Positions 8,733 through 18,280 are shown, counted from the first letter of the stretch. The stretch is 64,000 bases of DNA from Phytomonospora sp040655735 (GCF_040655735.1 NZ_JBFAKK010000005.1:248001-312000); one strand, 5' to 3'. Notes: a model not told the origin generated them from the letters alone. Made by a program: numbers and translations.

Positions 8733-10040
8733 ATGTCTAACTTTTTCGATTCCGATCTTCAGACGACGGAATTCTCGGTCGCCATGCGCGGCTACGACCG
8801 CGCCCAGGTCGACACCTACGCCCACCAGGTCCTCGCCGCCATGAAAACCGCCAAGCAGCACCGTGTCGAGGCCGAGCGCCGCCTCGACGACGTGCGCACC
8901 AAGCTCCGCCGCACCGAGGAGCGCATCGCCAACCTTGAGCGCCGCCTCGCCGACTCCGCCGCCGCGATAGCGGAGAACGAGCGGCCCACTCTCGCCGGGC
9001 TCGGGGCACGCGTCGAGAAGCTGCTCCGCGCGGCCGAACTGGAGGCCGACGACCAGCGCGAGGACGCCCGCCGCCAGGCCGTCGACATCCATTCCCGCGC
9101 CCTCGCCGAAGCCGCGGTGGCCACCGAGTCGGCCCGGGCGGAGGCACAGTCCGTCATGTCCTCCGCCATTCGCGACGCCGCCGACGCCCGCGCTTCGGCC
9201 GCGGCCGAGGCCGAAGAACTGCGCACCACCGCCCGCCACGACCACGACCTCAAGGTCACCGACGCTGCCCGCGAATGCGAGCAGATCCGCAGCATCGCGC
9301 AGAACGAGACCTCCGAACTCAAATCCACGGCCGAGCGTGAAATCTCCATGCACCGCGCTGTCACCGACCGCGAGGTCACCCAGCTGCGCGCCGGTGTCGC
9401 CCGTGACGTCGACGAGTTGCAAGGCGCCGCCAACACGCTGCTCGCCGAGGCCGCCGACGAGCGGCAGAGCGAGATGCACGAACTCTCGCTGGCGCTGGCC
9501 GAGAAGCGTGAACGCGCTGAATGCGAGGACTCGGCCCGCCACGCCCAGTCCGTGACCCTGGCGACCAACCTCCTCGAAGAGGCCGAGAAGCGCTCCATCC
9601 TCGCCGAGCAGCGCGCGAGCGAGACCGAGCAGCGCGCCCAGGAACGCGGCCTCGACGCCGACCGCCGCGCCGCCGACCTCGCCGCCCGCGCCGACGCCAC
9701 CGCCCACCAGCTTCGGACGGAGGCGGAGGCCGAGGCCGCCCGCATCCGCGCCGAGGCCGAGACCGAGGCCCGCGGCATGGTCGCGCCGCTGCGCGAAGAG
9801 CTGGACAACCTCACGGGCCGCCGCGACTCCGTGACGGCGCACCTGGGTGAGCTGCAGCGCCAACTCGGCACCGGCGCCTCGCCCCTGCGGGACCTGGTGG
9901 GCGATGGCGGCCAGCTGCCCATCAACCGGCCCCGCGAGCCCTACGAATCCGACCGCCCCACGCAGCAGATTCCGGTGGTGAGGAAGGGGGATTTAGCCCG
10001 CGTCTCCCGAGACCGGAGGCCGCGGCCGTATCGGGGCTGA
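8733..10040 (+). CDS. DivIVA-like long coiled-coil protein
   Basis: Cytoplasmic coiled-coil protein, 435 aa. The first 40 residues (FFDSDLQTTEFSVAMRGYDR, then AQVDTYAHQVL) match the N-terminal DivIVA membrane-binding and oligomerisation motif; residues 45-375 are almost unbroken heptads rich in Ala, Glu and Arg; the tail is basic and proline-rich. This fits the actinobacterial DivIVA/Scy/FilP class of polar-growth scaffolds, although it is not the canonical wag31, which sits in the division cluster. A 12-bp palindrome (CTTTCGCGAAAG, 8625-8636) lies in the upstream gap. Stands alone. Confidence 0.75.
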   Translation: MSNFFDSDLQTTEFSVAMRGYDRAQVDTYAHQVLAAMKTAKQHRVEAERRLDDVRTKLRRTEERIANLERRLADSAAAIAENERPTLAGLGARVEKLLRAAELEADDQREDARRQAVDIHSRALAEAAVATESARAEAQSVMSSAIRDAADARASAAAEAEELRTTARHDHDLKVTDAARECEQIRSIAQNETSELKSTAEREISMHRAVTDREVTQLRAGVARDVDELQGAANTLLAEAADERQSEMHELSLALAEKRERAECEDSARHAQSVTLATNLLEEAEKRSILAEQRASETEQRAQERGLDADRRAADLAARADATAHQLRTEAEAEAARIRAEAETEARGMVAPLREELDNLTGRRDSVTAHLGELQRQLGTGASPLRDLVGDGGQLPINRPREPYESDRPTQQIPVVRKGDLARVSRDRRPRPYRG

Positions 10041-10042
10041 GG

Positions 10043-10067
10043 ACCCCGGTCGCGGGAGCCGGGGTTT
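10043..10067 (+). terminator. Hairpin terminator after the DivIVA-like gene
   Basis: ACCCCGG (10043-10049) pairs with CCGGGGT (10059-10065), followed by TT. It begins 3 bases after the stop codon of the coiled-coil gene. Confidence 0.55.
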
Positions 10068-10186
10068 CAGTCGTGCGAGTCTCCTACGTGGACACGAAGA
10101 GACCGCGCCCCGAACCCTTCCCCAAGCGGCTCGGGACGCGGTCGGCCTTCGACCGACGGCACCGGTCGGCCGTCACCGGCCGGCGG

Positions 10187-11419
10187 TCACCAGTCGGGAC
10201 GCAGCGGCATGTGCGCGTCGACGCCGTCCAGCCGCACCGCGAGGAACTGATGCAGCTCGATTCCATTGTGCTCGAAACCCAGCCGAGATCCCACCAGATA
10301 GAGCAACCACGCCCGCGCCGTCTGCTCGCCGACCTCCGCGACGGCTTCGGCCCAGTTGGCCTCCAGGTTGGCCGTCCAGCCGCCGAGGGTCATGGCGTAG
10401 TGCTCGCGCAGGTTCTCCGAGTGCCGCACCTCGAAGCCGACGTCGTGGATGTGCGTCATCAGGTTCCCCGGCCCCGACAGCTCCCCGTCGGGGAAGATGT
10501 AGCGGGTGATGAACCCGCCGCGCTCGTTCGGCGGGAGCGTCCCGTCGGGATGCGTGATGGTGTGGTTGAGCAGCCGACCCCCCGGCCGCAGTTTCTCGTA
10601 GAGGGAACGGAAGTAGTCGGCGTGCTGGGCCCGGCCGATGTGCTCGGTGAGTCCGATGGAGCTGATCGCGTCGAAGCCGGTCTCGGCGGTGTCGCGGTAG
10701 TCCATGAACCGCACCTCGGCGAGGTCGGAGAGCCCTTCGCGCTCGATGGCCTCCTGCGCCCAGGTCGCCTGCGCCCTCGACAGGGTCACCCCCAGCGCCT
10801 TCACGTTGTACTGGCGGGCGGCGTGCATGACCATCCCGCCCCATCCGCAGCCGACGTCGAGCAGCCGCATCCCTTGCCGCAGACCGAGTTTGCGCGCGAC
10901 CAGGTCGTGCTTCTCGAACTGCGCGTCTTCGAGGGTGGCCTCCGCCTTCGGGTAGACCGCGCAGGTGTAGGCCATCGACGGGCCGAGGATCAGTTCGTAG
11001 AAACGGTTCGAGACGTCGTAGTGGTGGGCGATCGCGGCGGCGTCGCGGCGCTTGGAGTGCGTGCGCCCCGACAGCCTGGCCTCCCCGGCAGGCAGCGGCG
11101 GGCGCTTGAGCAGCTTCAGGCCGCCCAGCTTGCTGAAGATGCCCAGCGCCTCGCCCCTCGACGGCGGCGAAACGCTGTCCCACAACTCCTTCAGCCCCGC
11201 GTAAAGGTCCCCGGTCACGTCGATGGCGCCGGTGATGTAGGCGCGCGCCAGCCCGATCCCGCCGCGCAAGCCGGTCGCCAGATAGTTCAGCGCGAGCGGA
11301 TCGCGGACGACAATGGTGGCCACCGCGTCCTTCGGTCCCGCGTGACTGCCGTCGTAGCCCTGGAACGCCACCGGAACGTCGGGCCCGACGAACCTCTCGT
11401 ACACATCAGACAGTCGCAT
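10187..11419 (-). CDS. tmsB: Fatty-acid methyltransferase, cyclopropane synthase family (10-methylene fatty acids)
   Basis: SAM-dependent methyltransferase, 410 aa from ATG 11419 (a GTG two codons earlier is possible). It has the cyclopropane-fatty-acid-synthase fold: N-terminal lipid-binding helices, SAM motif LLDVGCGWGGM, and the family segments AAIAHHYDVSNRFYELILG, SSIGLTEHIG and ERGGFITRYIFPDGEL. Its start lies inside the end of the FAD oxidoreductase gene (14-bp overlap). That pairing is the tms/bfa signature: TmsB methylates the oleoyl double bond to a 10-methylene group and TmsA reduces it to 10-methylstearate (tuberculostearate). A plain cyclopropane synthase is the alternative; the fused context argues against it. 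Confidence 0.7.
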   Translation of the reverse strand: MRLSDVYERFVGPDVPVAFQGYDGSHAGPKDAVATIVVRDPLALNYLATGLRGGIGLARAYITGAIDVTGDLYAGLKELWDSVSPPSRGEALGIFSKLGGLKLLKRPPLPAGEARLSGRTHSKRRDAAAIAHHYDVSNRFYELILGPSMAYTCAVYPKAEATLEDAQFEKHDLVARKLGLRQGMRLLDVGCGWGGMVMHAARQYNVKALGVTLSRAQATWAQEAIEREGLSDLAEVRFMDYRDTAETGFDAISSIGLTEHIGRAQHADYFRSLYEKLRPGGRLLNHTITHPDGTLPPNERGGFITRYIFPDGELSGPGNLMTHIHDVGFEVRHSENLREHYAMTLGGWTANLEANWAEAVAEVGEQTARAWLLYLVGSRLGFEHNGIELHQFLAVRLDGVDAHMPLRPDW

Positions 11420-12776
11420 GATCACCTGCCACCTTCTCGTACAGATCCCGAAATCGCCCGCGCGGGTCGTATCGCTCCTTGAGCCGCCCGTACGCCTCTC
11501 CGTTGTAGTGCCGCCAGAACTCCGACCGGTCATAGTGGACGGTCGAGTACAGCGACTTGTGCCCGCCGAGCCCGTCGACCAGCCGCTCCACGTAACGGTT
11601 GTGGTGGTCGCCGGCCTGGCCCTCGCGCAGTGGCGCGGTCGCCCAGAAGCCGAAGTTGACGTAGGTCTCGCCGGGGGACAGCGGGTACAGCGGCCACGGG
11701 GCCGAGTCGGCGAGCGCCAGCGGGCACAGCCAGATCGGCCGGATCGGCACCTCGGCGCAGAACTCGGTGAGGAACTCCGCGGCCCGCTCGATGGGCACCT
11801 CGACGTCCTGCACGACGAACTCGTTGCGCTTGCCGCGCATCGCGTCCAGCCGGGCCGTGACACCGTGGCGCTGGTCGAGCGCGACGAGCTTGCGGTAGAC
11901 GTCGGAGCGGCGCAGCCCGCGCGGCCACAGCGCCCGCACGAGCGGGTTCTGCACACCGAAGGCGGCCGAGCACCAGAACCAGTCGGTGTCCCAGCGCCAC
12001 AGGTAGTCGGCCACGCTCAGGTGGTCGATCCGGCGCTCGCGGACCGACTTGTAGTAGATCCCCATGCCCGTGTAATCAGAGGCGTAGGGGACCTCGTCGG
12101 CGAAGGTGCCGAGGGTCAGGTACATCTCGCGCGGGCCGAAGACCACACCGTCGAGGAAGTCCACCGGCCGGCCGTCGTGCGTCCGCTCGGCGCAGATCTC
12201 GGCCATCGCCGCGAAGCAGGCCTTCGGGTCGTCGAAGCGCAGGTGCCGCACGGTCACGTAGGGCTTGACCGGCAGCAGGTCGATCACCAGCCGCAGCGCG
12301 TAGCCGAGCGTCCCGTAGGAGTTGGGCAGGCCGCGCAGCAGGTCGTCGTGCGCGCCGCCGCGGGTGGCCGTGACCAGTTCGCCGGCGCCGGTCAGCACGT
12401 CCATCTCGACCACCGACTCGTGCGGCAGGCCGGCGTAGAAGGACGTCGACTCGATGCCCAGCCCGGCGACGGCCCCGCCGAGCGTGATGGTCTTGAGCTG
12501 CGGGACGACGTGCGGCATGAGGCCGTGCCGGAGGGTCGCGGCGACCAGCTCGCCGTAGGTGATCAGGCCGCCGACCTCGGCGGTCCGCCCTTCGGCGTCG
12601 ATCGACAGGACCTGGTCGAGGCCCTCGGTGGGCAGGCCCGGCGTGGTCTCGCGGGCGCCGAAGCGAAAGAGGTTCGAACTCCGCTTGGCCAGCCGGAGGG
12701 GGGCGTCGGCGGGGAGGGAGCTCAGGGCGTCGCGCAGACGCTCGACGGCCTCGCCATGGGTCGGCTGCACGTGCAC
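11406..12776 (-). CDS. tmsA: FAD-linked oxidoreductase (10-methylene fatty acid reductase type)
   Basis: FAD-binding oxidoreductase of the DHCR24/BfaA group, 456 aa. The GTG at 12776 has GGAGATG 9 bases upstream. An N-terminal FAD_binding_4 domain shows VGGLITYGELVAATL, the pyrophosphate loop TLGGAVAGLGIES and a central SYGTLGYALRL; the C-terminal half is the sterol-reductase-like cap. In the tms/bfa system this enzyme reduces the methylene group made by the methyltransferase encoded just downstream, with which it overlaps by 14 bp. The product would be 10-methyl branched membrane fatty acids, known in several actinomycetes. A third gene (tmsC), present in some operons, is absent. Confidence 0.7.
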   Translation of the reverse strand: MHVQPTHGEAVERLRDALSSLPADAPLRLAKRSSNLFRFGARETTPGLPTEGLDQVLSIDAEGRTAEVGGLITYGELVAATLRHGLMPHVVPQLKTITLGGAVAGLGIESTSFYAGLPHESVVEMDVLTGAGELVTATRGGAHDDLLRGLPNSYGTLGYALRLVIDLLPVKPYVTVRHLRFDDPKACFAAMAEICAERTHDGRPVDFLDGVVFGPREMYLTLGTFADEVPYASDYTGMGIYYKSVRERRIDHLSVADYLWRWDTDWFWCSAAFGVQNPLVRALWPRGLRRSDVYRKLVALDQRHGVTARLDAMRGKRNEFVVQDVEVPIERAAEFLTEFCAEVPIRPIWLCPLALADSAPWPLYPLSPGETYVNFGFWATAPLREGQAGDHHNRYVERLVDGLGGHKSLYSTVHYDRSEFWRHYNGEAYGRLKERYDPRGRFRDLYEKVAGDHATV

Positions 12777-12808
12777 TCGGCATCATCTCCGCACGGTCGA
12801 ATCGTCAC

Positions 12809-12826
12809 GGGGAGTGTTCACTCCCC
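12809..12826. promoter_or_regulatory. Palindromic operator upstream of tmsAB
   Basis: GGGGAGTG and CACTCCCC flank a TT centre, giving a perfect 8+2+8 dyad 33 bases upstream of the tmsA start. On the minus strand an AT-rich TATATG box (12831-12836) sits just before it, so a bound protein would cover the transcription start. The regulator is not identifiable. Confidence 0.5.
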
Positions 12827-12922
12827 TGACATATATCTCACCGTCATGACGATTCCATGCGGATGCATGCGTTGGCAATGATTTTGGCCGTACACCACAT
12901 ACTTGAGAACAGCCTGAGGTAC

Positions 12923-12957
12923 AAGGACCCCGGGCCGACCTGCGGCCCGGGGTCCTT
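12923..12957 (-). terminator. Terminator of the efflux pump-tetR operon
   Basis: A perfect 14-bp stem (12923-12936 with 12944-12957, 7-base loop) lies 9 bases past the tetR stop codon. Confidence 0.75.
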
Positions 12958-12965
12958 CGGGGTGA

Positions 12966-13580
12966 TCAGAGATTCGGTCCGGCGACGCCGGTGAGGACGG
13001 TGTCGAGCACCTTCTCGGACAGCTCGGTCGTCTCGATCCCGGCGTAGGGCCCGAACAACTTGTTCGTCAGCATCGGGCTGGTCAGCATCAGCAGCGTGAC
13101 CTCGATGTCGATGTCGGGCCGCAGCTCACCGGTGGCGATGCCGCGCCGGAGCACCGCCCGCGACACCTCCCGCCTTGCCTCGATGACCTCCGCGTGCAGC
13201 CTGGCGAACTTCGGGTTGCGGCGCATCTCCAGCGCGATGCACGGGATGACCCGCGCGTCGCGGTCGACGTCCCGCGAGACCGCCGTGCTCTGCATGATGG
13301 CCAGCAGGTCCTCGCGGACCGACTCGCCCTTCGGCTCGGGGATCTTGCTCTTCATCGCCGAGATGGCGTCCATGATGAGCTCGTCCTTGCCGGGCCAGCG
13401 ACGGTAGATCGTCGCCTTGCCGACACCGGCCTTGGACGCGATCGCCTCGATCGAGAGGGCCTCGATGGAGGCGCCCTCGGCCAGGAGGCTGAACACGGCC
13501 TCGAAGATCGCTTCGGCGACTCCGGGGTCGCGCGGCCTCCCGGGAGCCCGCGCCGCCCCGGCGTCAGCGGAGATGGTCAT
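12966..13580 (-). CDS. TetR-family transcriptional regulator
   Basis: Repressor of 204 aa from ATG 13580. The N-terminal helix-turn-helix is typical of TetR (IEAIASKAGVGKATIYRRWPGKDELI), followed by a helical ligand-binding domain. It begins 4 bases after the stop of the DHA2 efflux gene on the same strand, so the two are co-transcribed and this protein probably represses the pump and itself. A dyad resembling a TetR operator lies upstream of the pump gene. Codons upstream of 13580 would overlap the pump gene and lack support. Confidence 0.85.
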   Translation of the reverse strand: MTISADAGAARAPGRPRDPGVAEAIFEAVFSLLAEGASIEALSIEAIASKAGVGKATIYRRWPGKDELIMDAISAMKSKIPEPKGESVREDLLAIMQSTAVSRDVDRDARVIPCIALEMRRNPKFARLHAEVIEARREVSRAVLRRGIATGELRPDIDIEVTLLMLTSPMLTNKLFGPYAGIETTELSEKVLDTVLTGVAGPNL

Positions 13581-13584
13581 GGTC

Positions 13585-15186
13585 TCAGGCTTCCACAAGC
13601 ACGGGCTCGACCGACGGCGGCGTCTCCGGTTCGGCGGGCTGCTGGGCCTTGCGGCCCGGCAGCAGCACCCAGCTCACCAGCACTCCGGCGGCGGCGATGA
13701 CGGCCGCGGCGATCGTCGTGGTGTGCATGGCCGTGATGAAGGCGTCGTTGGCGGGGCCGATCAGCGCCTGCCCGGCCGGACCGGACTGGTCGGCGACGGC
13801 GTAGGTCGTCATGATCGAGCTGGAGGCCGTCTCGCGGACGTCCTCGGGCAGCCCGGCCAGCGCCGGCGTGATCTCCTCGCGGTAGATCTGCGAGAGGACC
13901 GAGCCCAGCACCGCGACGCCCAGCGCGCCGCCGACCTGGCGGATCGTGTTCGACACCGCCGAGCCCACACCGGCCTTCTCGCGCGGCACCGACGCCTGGA
14001 CGGCCTCGGTCGCCGGGGGCATCACGTTGGCCATGCCCGCGCCCTGCACGAAGAACATCACGCCCACCAGCCACATCGGCGTGTTCTCGTCGAAGGTCAG
14101 GTAGACCAGGAAGGACACGGTCACGATGCCCATGCCGACCGAGGAGACGGCCCGGGCGCCGTACTTCTTGACCATCGCGGCGCTGCGCGGCGCGAAGATC
14201 AGCTGCGCGGCGGCGAAGGGCACGAACAGCAGACCGGTCTGGATCGGGCTGAGCGCGTGCACGGCCTGGAGGTAGAAGGCGAAGAAGAACATCAGGCCCA
14301 TCGCGGCGAAGAACACCAGGCCGATCGTCCCCGTCGCACCGGCGAAGGTGCGGTTGCGGAACAAGGTGACGTCCAGCGCCGGGTTCTCGATGCGGCGCTC
14401 GTAGAACACGAACGCGGTCAGGACCACGACGGCTCCGACGAGGCTGCCCCACACGGTGAACTGGCCCCAGTCGCCGCTGTCGCCGCCCTCGATGATGCCG
14501 TAGGTCAGCAGCGTCAGGCCGACGATCGACATGAGCACGCCGACGATGTCCAGCTTCGAGGGCTTGGGGTCCTTCGACTCGGGGACCAGCGCGAAGATCG
14601 CGATCAGCCCGATGACGACCACCGGGACGTTGATCAGGAAGACCGAGCCCCACCAGAAGTTCTCCAGCAGGAAGCCGCCCAGCACAGGACCGATGGCCGC
14701 GCCCAGGCCGACCGCGCCGGCCCACAGGCCGATCGCCTTGCCGCGCTCGCGCGGGTCGAAGACGTTGGAGATGATCGACAAGGTGGCCGGCAGGATTCCG
14801 GCGGCGCCGACGCCCATCCCCGCGCGGGCCCAGATGAGCTGCTCAGGGGTGGTGGCGAAGGCCGAGATCAAGGACGCCAGGCCGAAGACGGCCATGCCCG
14901 CGACGAGCATCCGGCGGCGGCCGATCCGGTCGCCGAGGACGCCGAAGGTGAACAGCAGGCCGGCGAAGACGAGGGTGTAGGAGTTGATCGCCCAGGCGAG
15001 TTCGCTCTGGGTGGCGCCGAGGCCGGCGTCGGGGTCGGAGATGGTCTTCATCGCGACGTTCAGCACGGTGTTGTCGAGGACGACCACGAGCAGGCTGACG
15101 ACGAGGACGCTCAGAATGGCCCACCGGCGGGGGTGTCCGCCCATGGGCGCCTCGGTGGACGGTGGTCCAGCGGGCTTGGATGACAT
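13585..15186 (-). CDS. DHA2-family MFS multidrug efflux transporter
   Basis: Proton-driven drug exporter of the EmrB/QacA (DHA2) class, 533 aa with about 14 membrane helices. Motif A appears as FGVLGDRIGRRRMLVAG, motif C as GAAIGPVLGGFL, and the first helix has the typical LDNTVLNVA. A hydrophilic N-terminal leader of 20 residues precedes helix 1. First gene of a two-gene unit with the TetR regulator downstream, the usual arrangement for a self-regulated resistance pump. Substrate unknown. Confidence 0.85.
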   Translation of the reverse strand: MSSKPAGPPSTEAPMGGHPRRWAILSVLVVSLLVVVLDNTVLNVAMKTISDPDAGLGATQSELAWAINSYTLVFAGLLFTFGVLGDRIGRRRMLVAGMAVFGLASLISAFATTPEQLIWARAGMGVGAAGILPATLSIISNVFDPRERGKAIGLWAGAVGLGAAIGPVLGGFLLENFWWGSVFLINVPVVVIGLIAIFALVPESKDPKPSKLDIVGVLMSIVGLTLLTYGIIEGGDSGDWGQFTVWGSLVGAVVVLTAFVFYERRIENPALDVTLFRNRTFAGATGTIGLVFFAAMGLMFFFAFYLQAVHALSPIQTGLLFVPFAAAQLIFAPRSAAMVKKYGARAVSSVGMGIVTVSFLVYLTFDENTPMWLVGVMFFVQGAGMANVMPPATEAVQASVPREKAGVGSAVSNTIRQVGGALGVAVLGSVLSQIYREEITPALAGLPEDVRETASSSIMTTYAVADQSGPAGQALIGPANDAFITAMHTTTIAAAVIAAAGVLVSWVLLPGRKAQQPAEPETPPSVEPVLVEA

Positions 15187-15256
15187 GGGATCCCTCAGGT
15201 TTCGATACGGGTACGTCTCAGAATTAAGTCCCGACCGAAACTACGCCGCCAGATCC

Positions 15257-15277
15257 GATACGGCACCGTTTCGTATC
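15257..15277. promoter_or_regulatory. Candidate TetR operator upstream of the DHA2 pump
   Basis: GATACG (15257-15262) and CGTATC (15272-15277) form a spaced inverted repeat, with an inner ACGG-CA-CCGT dyad at 15260-15269. A similar GATACGG half stands at 15204-15210, closer to the start codon. The site lies 70 to 90 bases upstream of the pump start. Binding by the co-transcribed TetR is inference. Confidence 0.45.
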
Positions 15278-15405
15278 GCAGGTCACAGTGTCGGATTTTC
15301 GCGGTCGGGGGCGAGATGTCCTGTGTTCACGTGAGGGTGGTGCGGCGGGCGCTTGGCGGGGCTGTCGGCCGACGGTGGGGCGGCGGGGTGGGGGAGGGGT
15401 GGGCT

Positions 15406-15717
15406 TCAGGGGGCCGAGCTCTGGGCGGGGCACTCCCGGTCGGCGGCGTAGATCTCGCCGCCCGCCAGGTCGCTGAGGTGGAAGCAGTAGCCGTGGGCCC
15501 ACACCACGATCGAGTCCTGCCGATGCTCGACGTGGAAGGGCTCGTTCTTTCGCGTTGTCCCACACCAGGAGCCGTCCGCTCTCGGCGCGTGGGTGACGAC
15601 GACGCAGGTCTGCCCCGGCGGGAGCCGGTGTTCGTCCGCCCACGGCTCCACGGCAAGTTGCAGGGGCGTCTCGCCGCAGTTCTGGACCGTCAGGCGGGCG
15701 GTCGCTCCAGTGAACAT
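15406..15717 (-). CDS. Small hypothetical protein
   Basis: Predicted 103-aa soluble protein, MFTGATARLTVQNCGETPLQ and onward, from ATG 15717 with AGAGG 9 bases upstream. It contains four cysteines and alternating hydrophobic strands (VVVTHAPR, DSIVVWAHGYCFHLSDL), suggesting a small beta-rich domain. I do not recognise the family. It is divergent from the chitinase gene. The longer open frame upstream to 16038 crosses the chitinase start and is not credible. Confidence 0.45.
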   Translation of the reverse strand: MFTGATARLTVQNCGETPLQLAVEPWADEHRLPPGQTCVVVTHAPRADGSWCGTTRKNEPFHVEHRQDSIVVWAHGYCFHLSDLAGGEIYAADRECPAQSSAP

Positions 15718-15919
15718 CGTCAGTGCCTCTCTTCCTCTCTGTGGCGGCCCTCGACCGGATTCACCGTTTGGCCGATCATCCCTCGCACCCCCGACACTTC
15801 CCCTCAATGCCTTGCGCAGGACACACGCCGTGACCCAAACTGTAAACACGCCGAACCGTAAAGGTTCCTGGCAACTACGCCCACCCCACGGCACCCCGAG
15901 GCCACACCCGGAGGACCTC

Positions 15920-18280
15920 ATGAGCACTCGGCCCCGAATCCGACCACTGCCGTTAATCACCGGCGTCGTCGTCGCCGCACTGGCCCTGGTCATGGGGATC
16001 TTCGTCCCCACCATCGCGCAGTCCGCCGAAGACCACACCCTCTGTCGCCCCGACGGCGTCTACCTCCAGTCCGGCGTCTCCGTCCCCTACTGCGACGTCT
16101 ACGACGCCGACGGCCGCGAGAAGATGGGCGGCCCCGACCGCCGCGTGATCGGCTACTTCGCCAGCTGGCGCAACGGCTCGAACAACCAGCCCACCTACCT
16201 CGTCCCCAACATCCCCTGGGGCAAGGTCACCCACCTCAACTACGCCTTCGCCCACATCGACGGCGCCAGCAAGATCTCGGTCGGCACCCCCGGCCCGAAC
16301 AACCCCCACACCGGCATGACCTGGCCGGGCGTCCCCGGCGCGGAGATGGACCCGACCCTGCCCTACAAGGGCCACTTCAACCTGCTGACGAAGTACAAGA
16401 AGGCCAACCCCAACGTCAAGACCCTCATCTCGGTCGGCGGCTGGGCCGAGTCGGGCGGCTACTTCGACGACTCCGGCACCCGCGTCAACGACGGCGGCTT
16501 CTACACCCTCGCCGACGACCAGTCGAGGATCAACACCTTCGCCGACTCGGTGGTCGCCTTCATCCGCCAGTACGGCTTCGACGGCGTCGACATCGACTAC
16601 GAGTACGCCACGAGCGCTCCCCACGCGGGTAACCCGCTCGACTTCACCTTCGCCGAGCCCCGCCGCGCGCGGCTCATGGCCGGCTACGTCAACCTCATGC
16701 GCACGCTGCGGGAGAAGCTCAACGCGGCCTCGGCCGCCGACGGCCAGTACTACATGTCGACCGCCGCGGTGTCGGCCTCCGGCTGGATCCTGCGCGGCAG
16801 CGAGTCCTACCAGGTCACCCAGTACCTCGACTACGCCAACCTGATGACCTACGACCTGCACGGCTCGTGGAACAAGTTCGTCGGCCCCAACGCCGCCCTC
16901 TACGACGACGGCACCGACGCCGAGATGCAGCACTGGAGCATGTACGGCACCTACGGCCAGGGCTACCTCAACACCGACTGGGCCTACCACTACTTCCGGG
17001 GCTCGATGCCCGCCGGCCGCATCAACATAGGCGTGCCCTTCTACACGCGCGGCTGGCAGAACGTGACCGGCGGGACCAACGGCCTGTGGGGCAGCTCGGC
17101 GCTGGCCGACCAGACGAAGTGCCCACCGGGCACGGGAAGCGACGTCGGCTCGACCGTCCCCTGTGGAGACGGTGCGATCGGCATCGACAACCTCTGGCAC
17201 GACGACGACACCACCGGCCGAGAGGTCCCCTCGGGCGCCAATCCCATGTGGCACGCCAAGAACCTGGAGGACGGCATCAACCCCGACTACCTCGACGACT
17301 ACGGACTCGACCCGGTCAACAACCCCGCCGACCGCATCACCGGCGACTACGCGCGCAACTACTCCTCGACCCTGGTCGCGCCCTGGCTGTGGAACAGCAC
17401 CAAGAAGGTCTTCCTGTCCACAGAGGACGAGCAGTCGATCAACGCCAAGGCCGACTTCGTCGCCGCGAAGGGGCTCGGCGGCGTGATGTTCTGGGAGCTG
17501 TCGGGCGACTACCGGTTCAACGCGGCCAAGGGACAGTGGGAGATGGGCGACACGCTCGTCTCGGCGCTGTACAACAAGCTCAACAACGCCGGCCCCTACG
17601 GCAACCTCAAGGCCAACGGCCCGATGCCGGCCGACCAGCTCAACGTCAACGTCTCCCTGAGCGGCTACGCCGTCGGTGACGCCAACTACCCGATCAACCC
17701 GGAAATGAAGATCACCAACAACTCCACGACCACCATCCCCGGTGGCGCGACGCTGGAGTTCGACTACGCCACCACCGCGCCCTGCGACATGTCGCAGCAG
17801 TCGGGCTGGACGCTGACCAACGGGCCGTGCGGGCACACCGGCGGCAACAACAACGGTGGTCTCAAAGGCGACTTCCAGCACGCGAAGATGACCATCCCGA
17901 GCTGGCAGAACATCGCGCCGGGAGCCTCGGCCGCGGTGAAGATCGTCTACCGGCTGCCGATCTCCTCGCCGTCGAACTACAAGCTCACCTTCGGCGGCAA
18001 GTCCTACCGGCTCTCGGTGGACCACCCGCGCGGCGGCGGCACGGGCCCCAACCCGACCGACCCGACCGCCTCGCCCACGACCTCGCCGACCGTGTCGCCG
18101 ACGACGTCACCGACCGCCGGGCCCTGCGCCAACCCCGCGTGGCTGGCCACCAAGGTCTACAACGGCGGGAACCTCGTCTCGCACGCCGGTCACAACTGGC
18201 GCGCGAAGTGGTGGACACAGGGCGAGACACCCGGCAGCACCGGCCAGTGGGGAGTGTGGGCCGACCTCGGCGCCTGCTGA
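15920..18280 (+). CDS. Secreted GH18 chitinase with C-terminal chitin-binding module
   Basis: Extracellular endochitinase, 786 aa. GGAGG stands 5 bases before ATG 15920. Order: signal peptide (1-36, cut after QSA), GH18 TIM barrel with FDGVDIDYEY, catalytic Glu228, then a beta domain (about 580-700) resembling the chitinase C-terminal/CBM2-like module, a Pro-Thr linker of repeated TASPTTSPTVSP type, and a CBM5/12 chitin-binding module (about 735-786: WLATKVYNGGNLVSHAGHNW). Retaining mechanism by substrate-assisted catalysis (family). Together with the GH20 hexosaminidase 5 kb away it covers chitin breakdown to GlcNAc. Confidence 0.92.
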   Translation: MSTRPRIRPLPLITGVVVAALALVMGIFVPTIAQSAEDHTLCRPDGVYLQSGVSVPYCDVYDADGREKMGGPDRRVIGYFASWRNGSNNQPTYLVPNIPWGKVTHLNYAFAHIDGASKISVGTPGPNNPHTGMTWPGVPGAEMDPTLPYKGHFNLLTKYKKANPNVKTLISVGGWAESGGYFDDSGTRVNDGGFYTLADDQSRINTFADSVVAFIRQYGFDGVDIDYEYATSAPHAGNPLDFTFAEPRRARLMAGYVNLMRTLREKLNAASAADGQYYMSTAAVSASGWILRGSESYQVTQYLDYANLMTYDLHGSWNKFVGPNAALYDDGTDAEMQHWSMYGTYGQGYLNTDWAYHYFRGSMPAGRINIGVPFYTRGWQNVTGGTNGLWGSSALADQTKCPPGTGSDVGSTVPCGDGAIGIDNLWHDDDTTGREVPSGANPMWHAKNLEDGINPDYLDDYGLDPVNNPADRITGDYARNYSSTLVAPWLWNSTKKVFLSTEDEQSINAKADFVAAKGLGGVMFWELSGDYRFNAAKGQWEMGDTLVSALYNKLNNAGPYGNLKANGPMPADQLNVNVSLSGYAVGDANYPINPEMKITNNSTTTIPGGATLEFDYATTAPCDMSQQSGWTLTNGPCGHTGGNNNGGLKGDFQHAKMTIPSWQNIAPGASAAVKIVYRLPISSPSNYKLTFGGKSYRLSVDHPRGGGTGPNPTDPTASPTTSPTVSPTTSPTAGPCANPAWLATKVYNGGNLVSHAGHNWRAKWWTQGETPGSTGQWGVWADLGAC

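Noticed and set aside
15718..16038. Longer minus-strand start for the 103-aa protein
   Set aside because: It would run antisense through the chitinase ribosome site and signal peptide; the ATG at 15717 has its own ribosome site.
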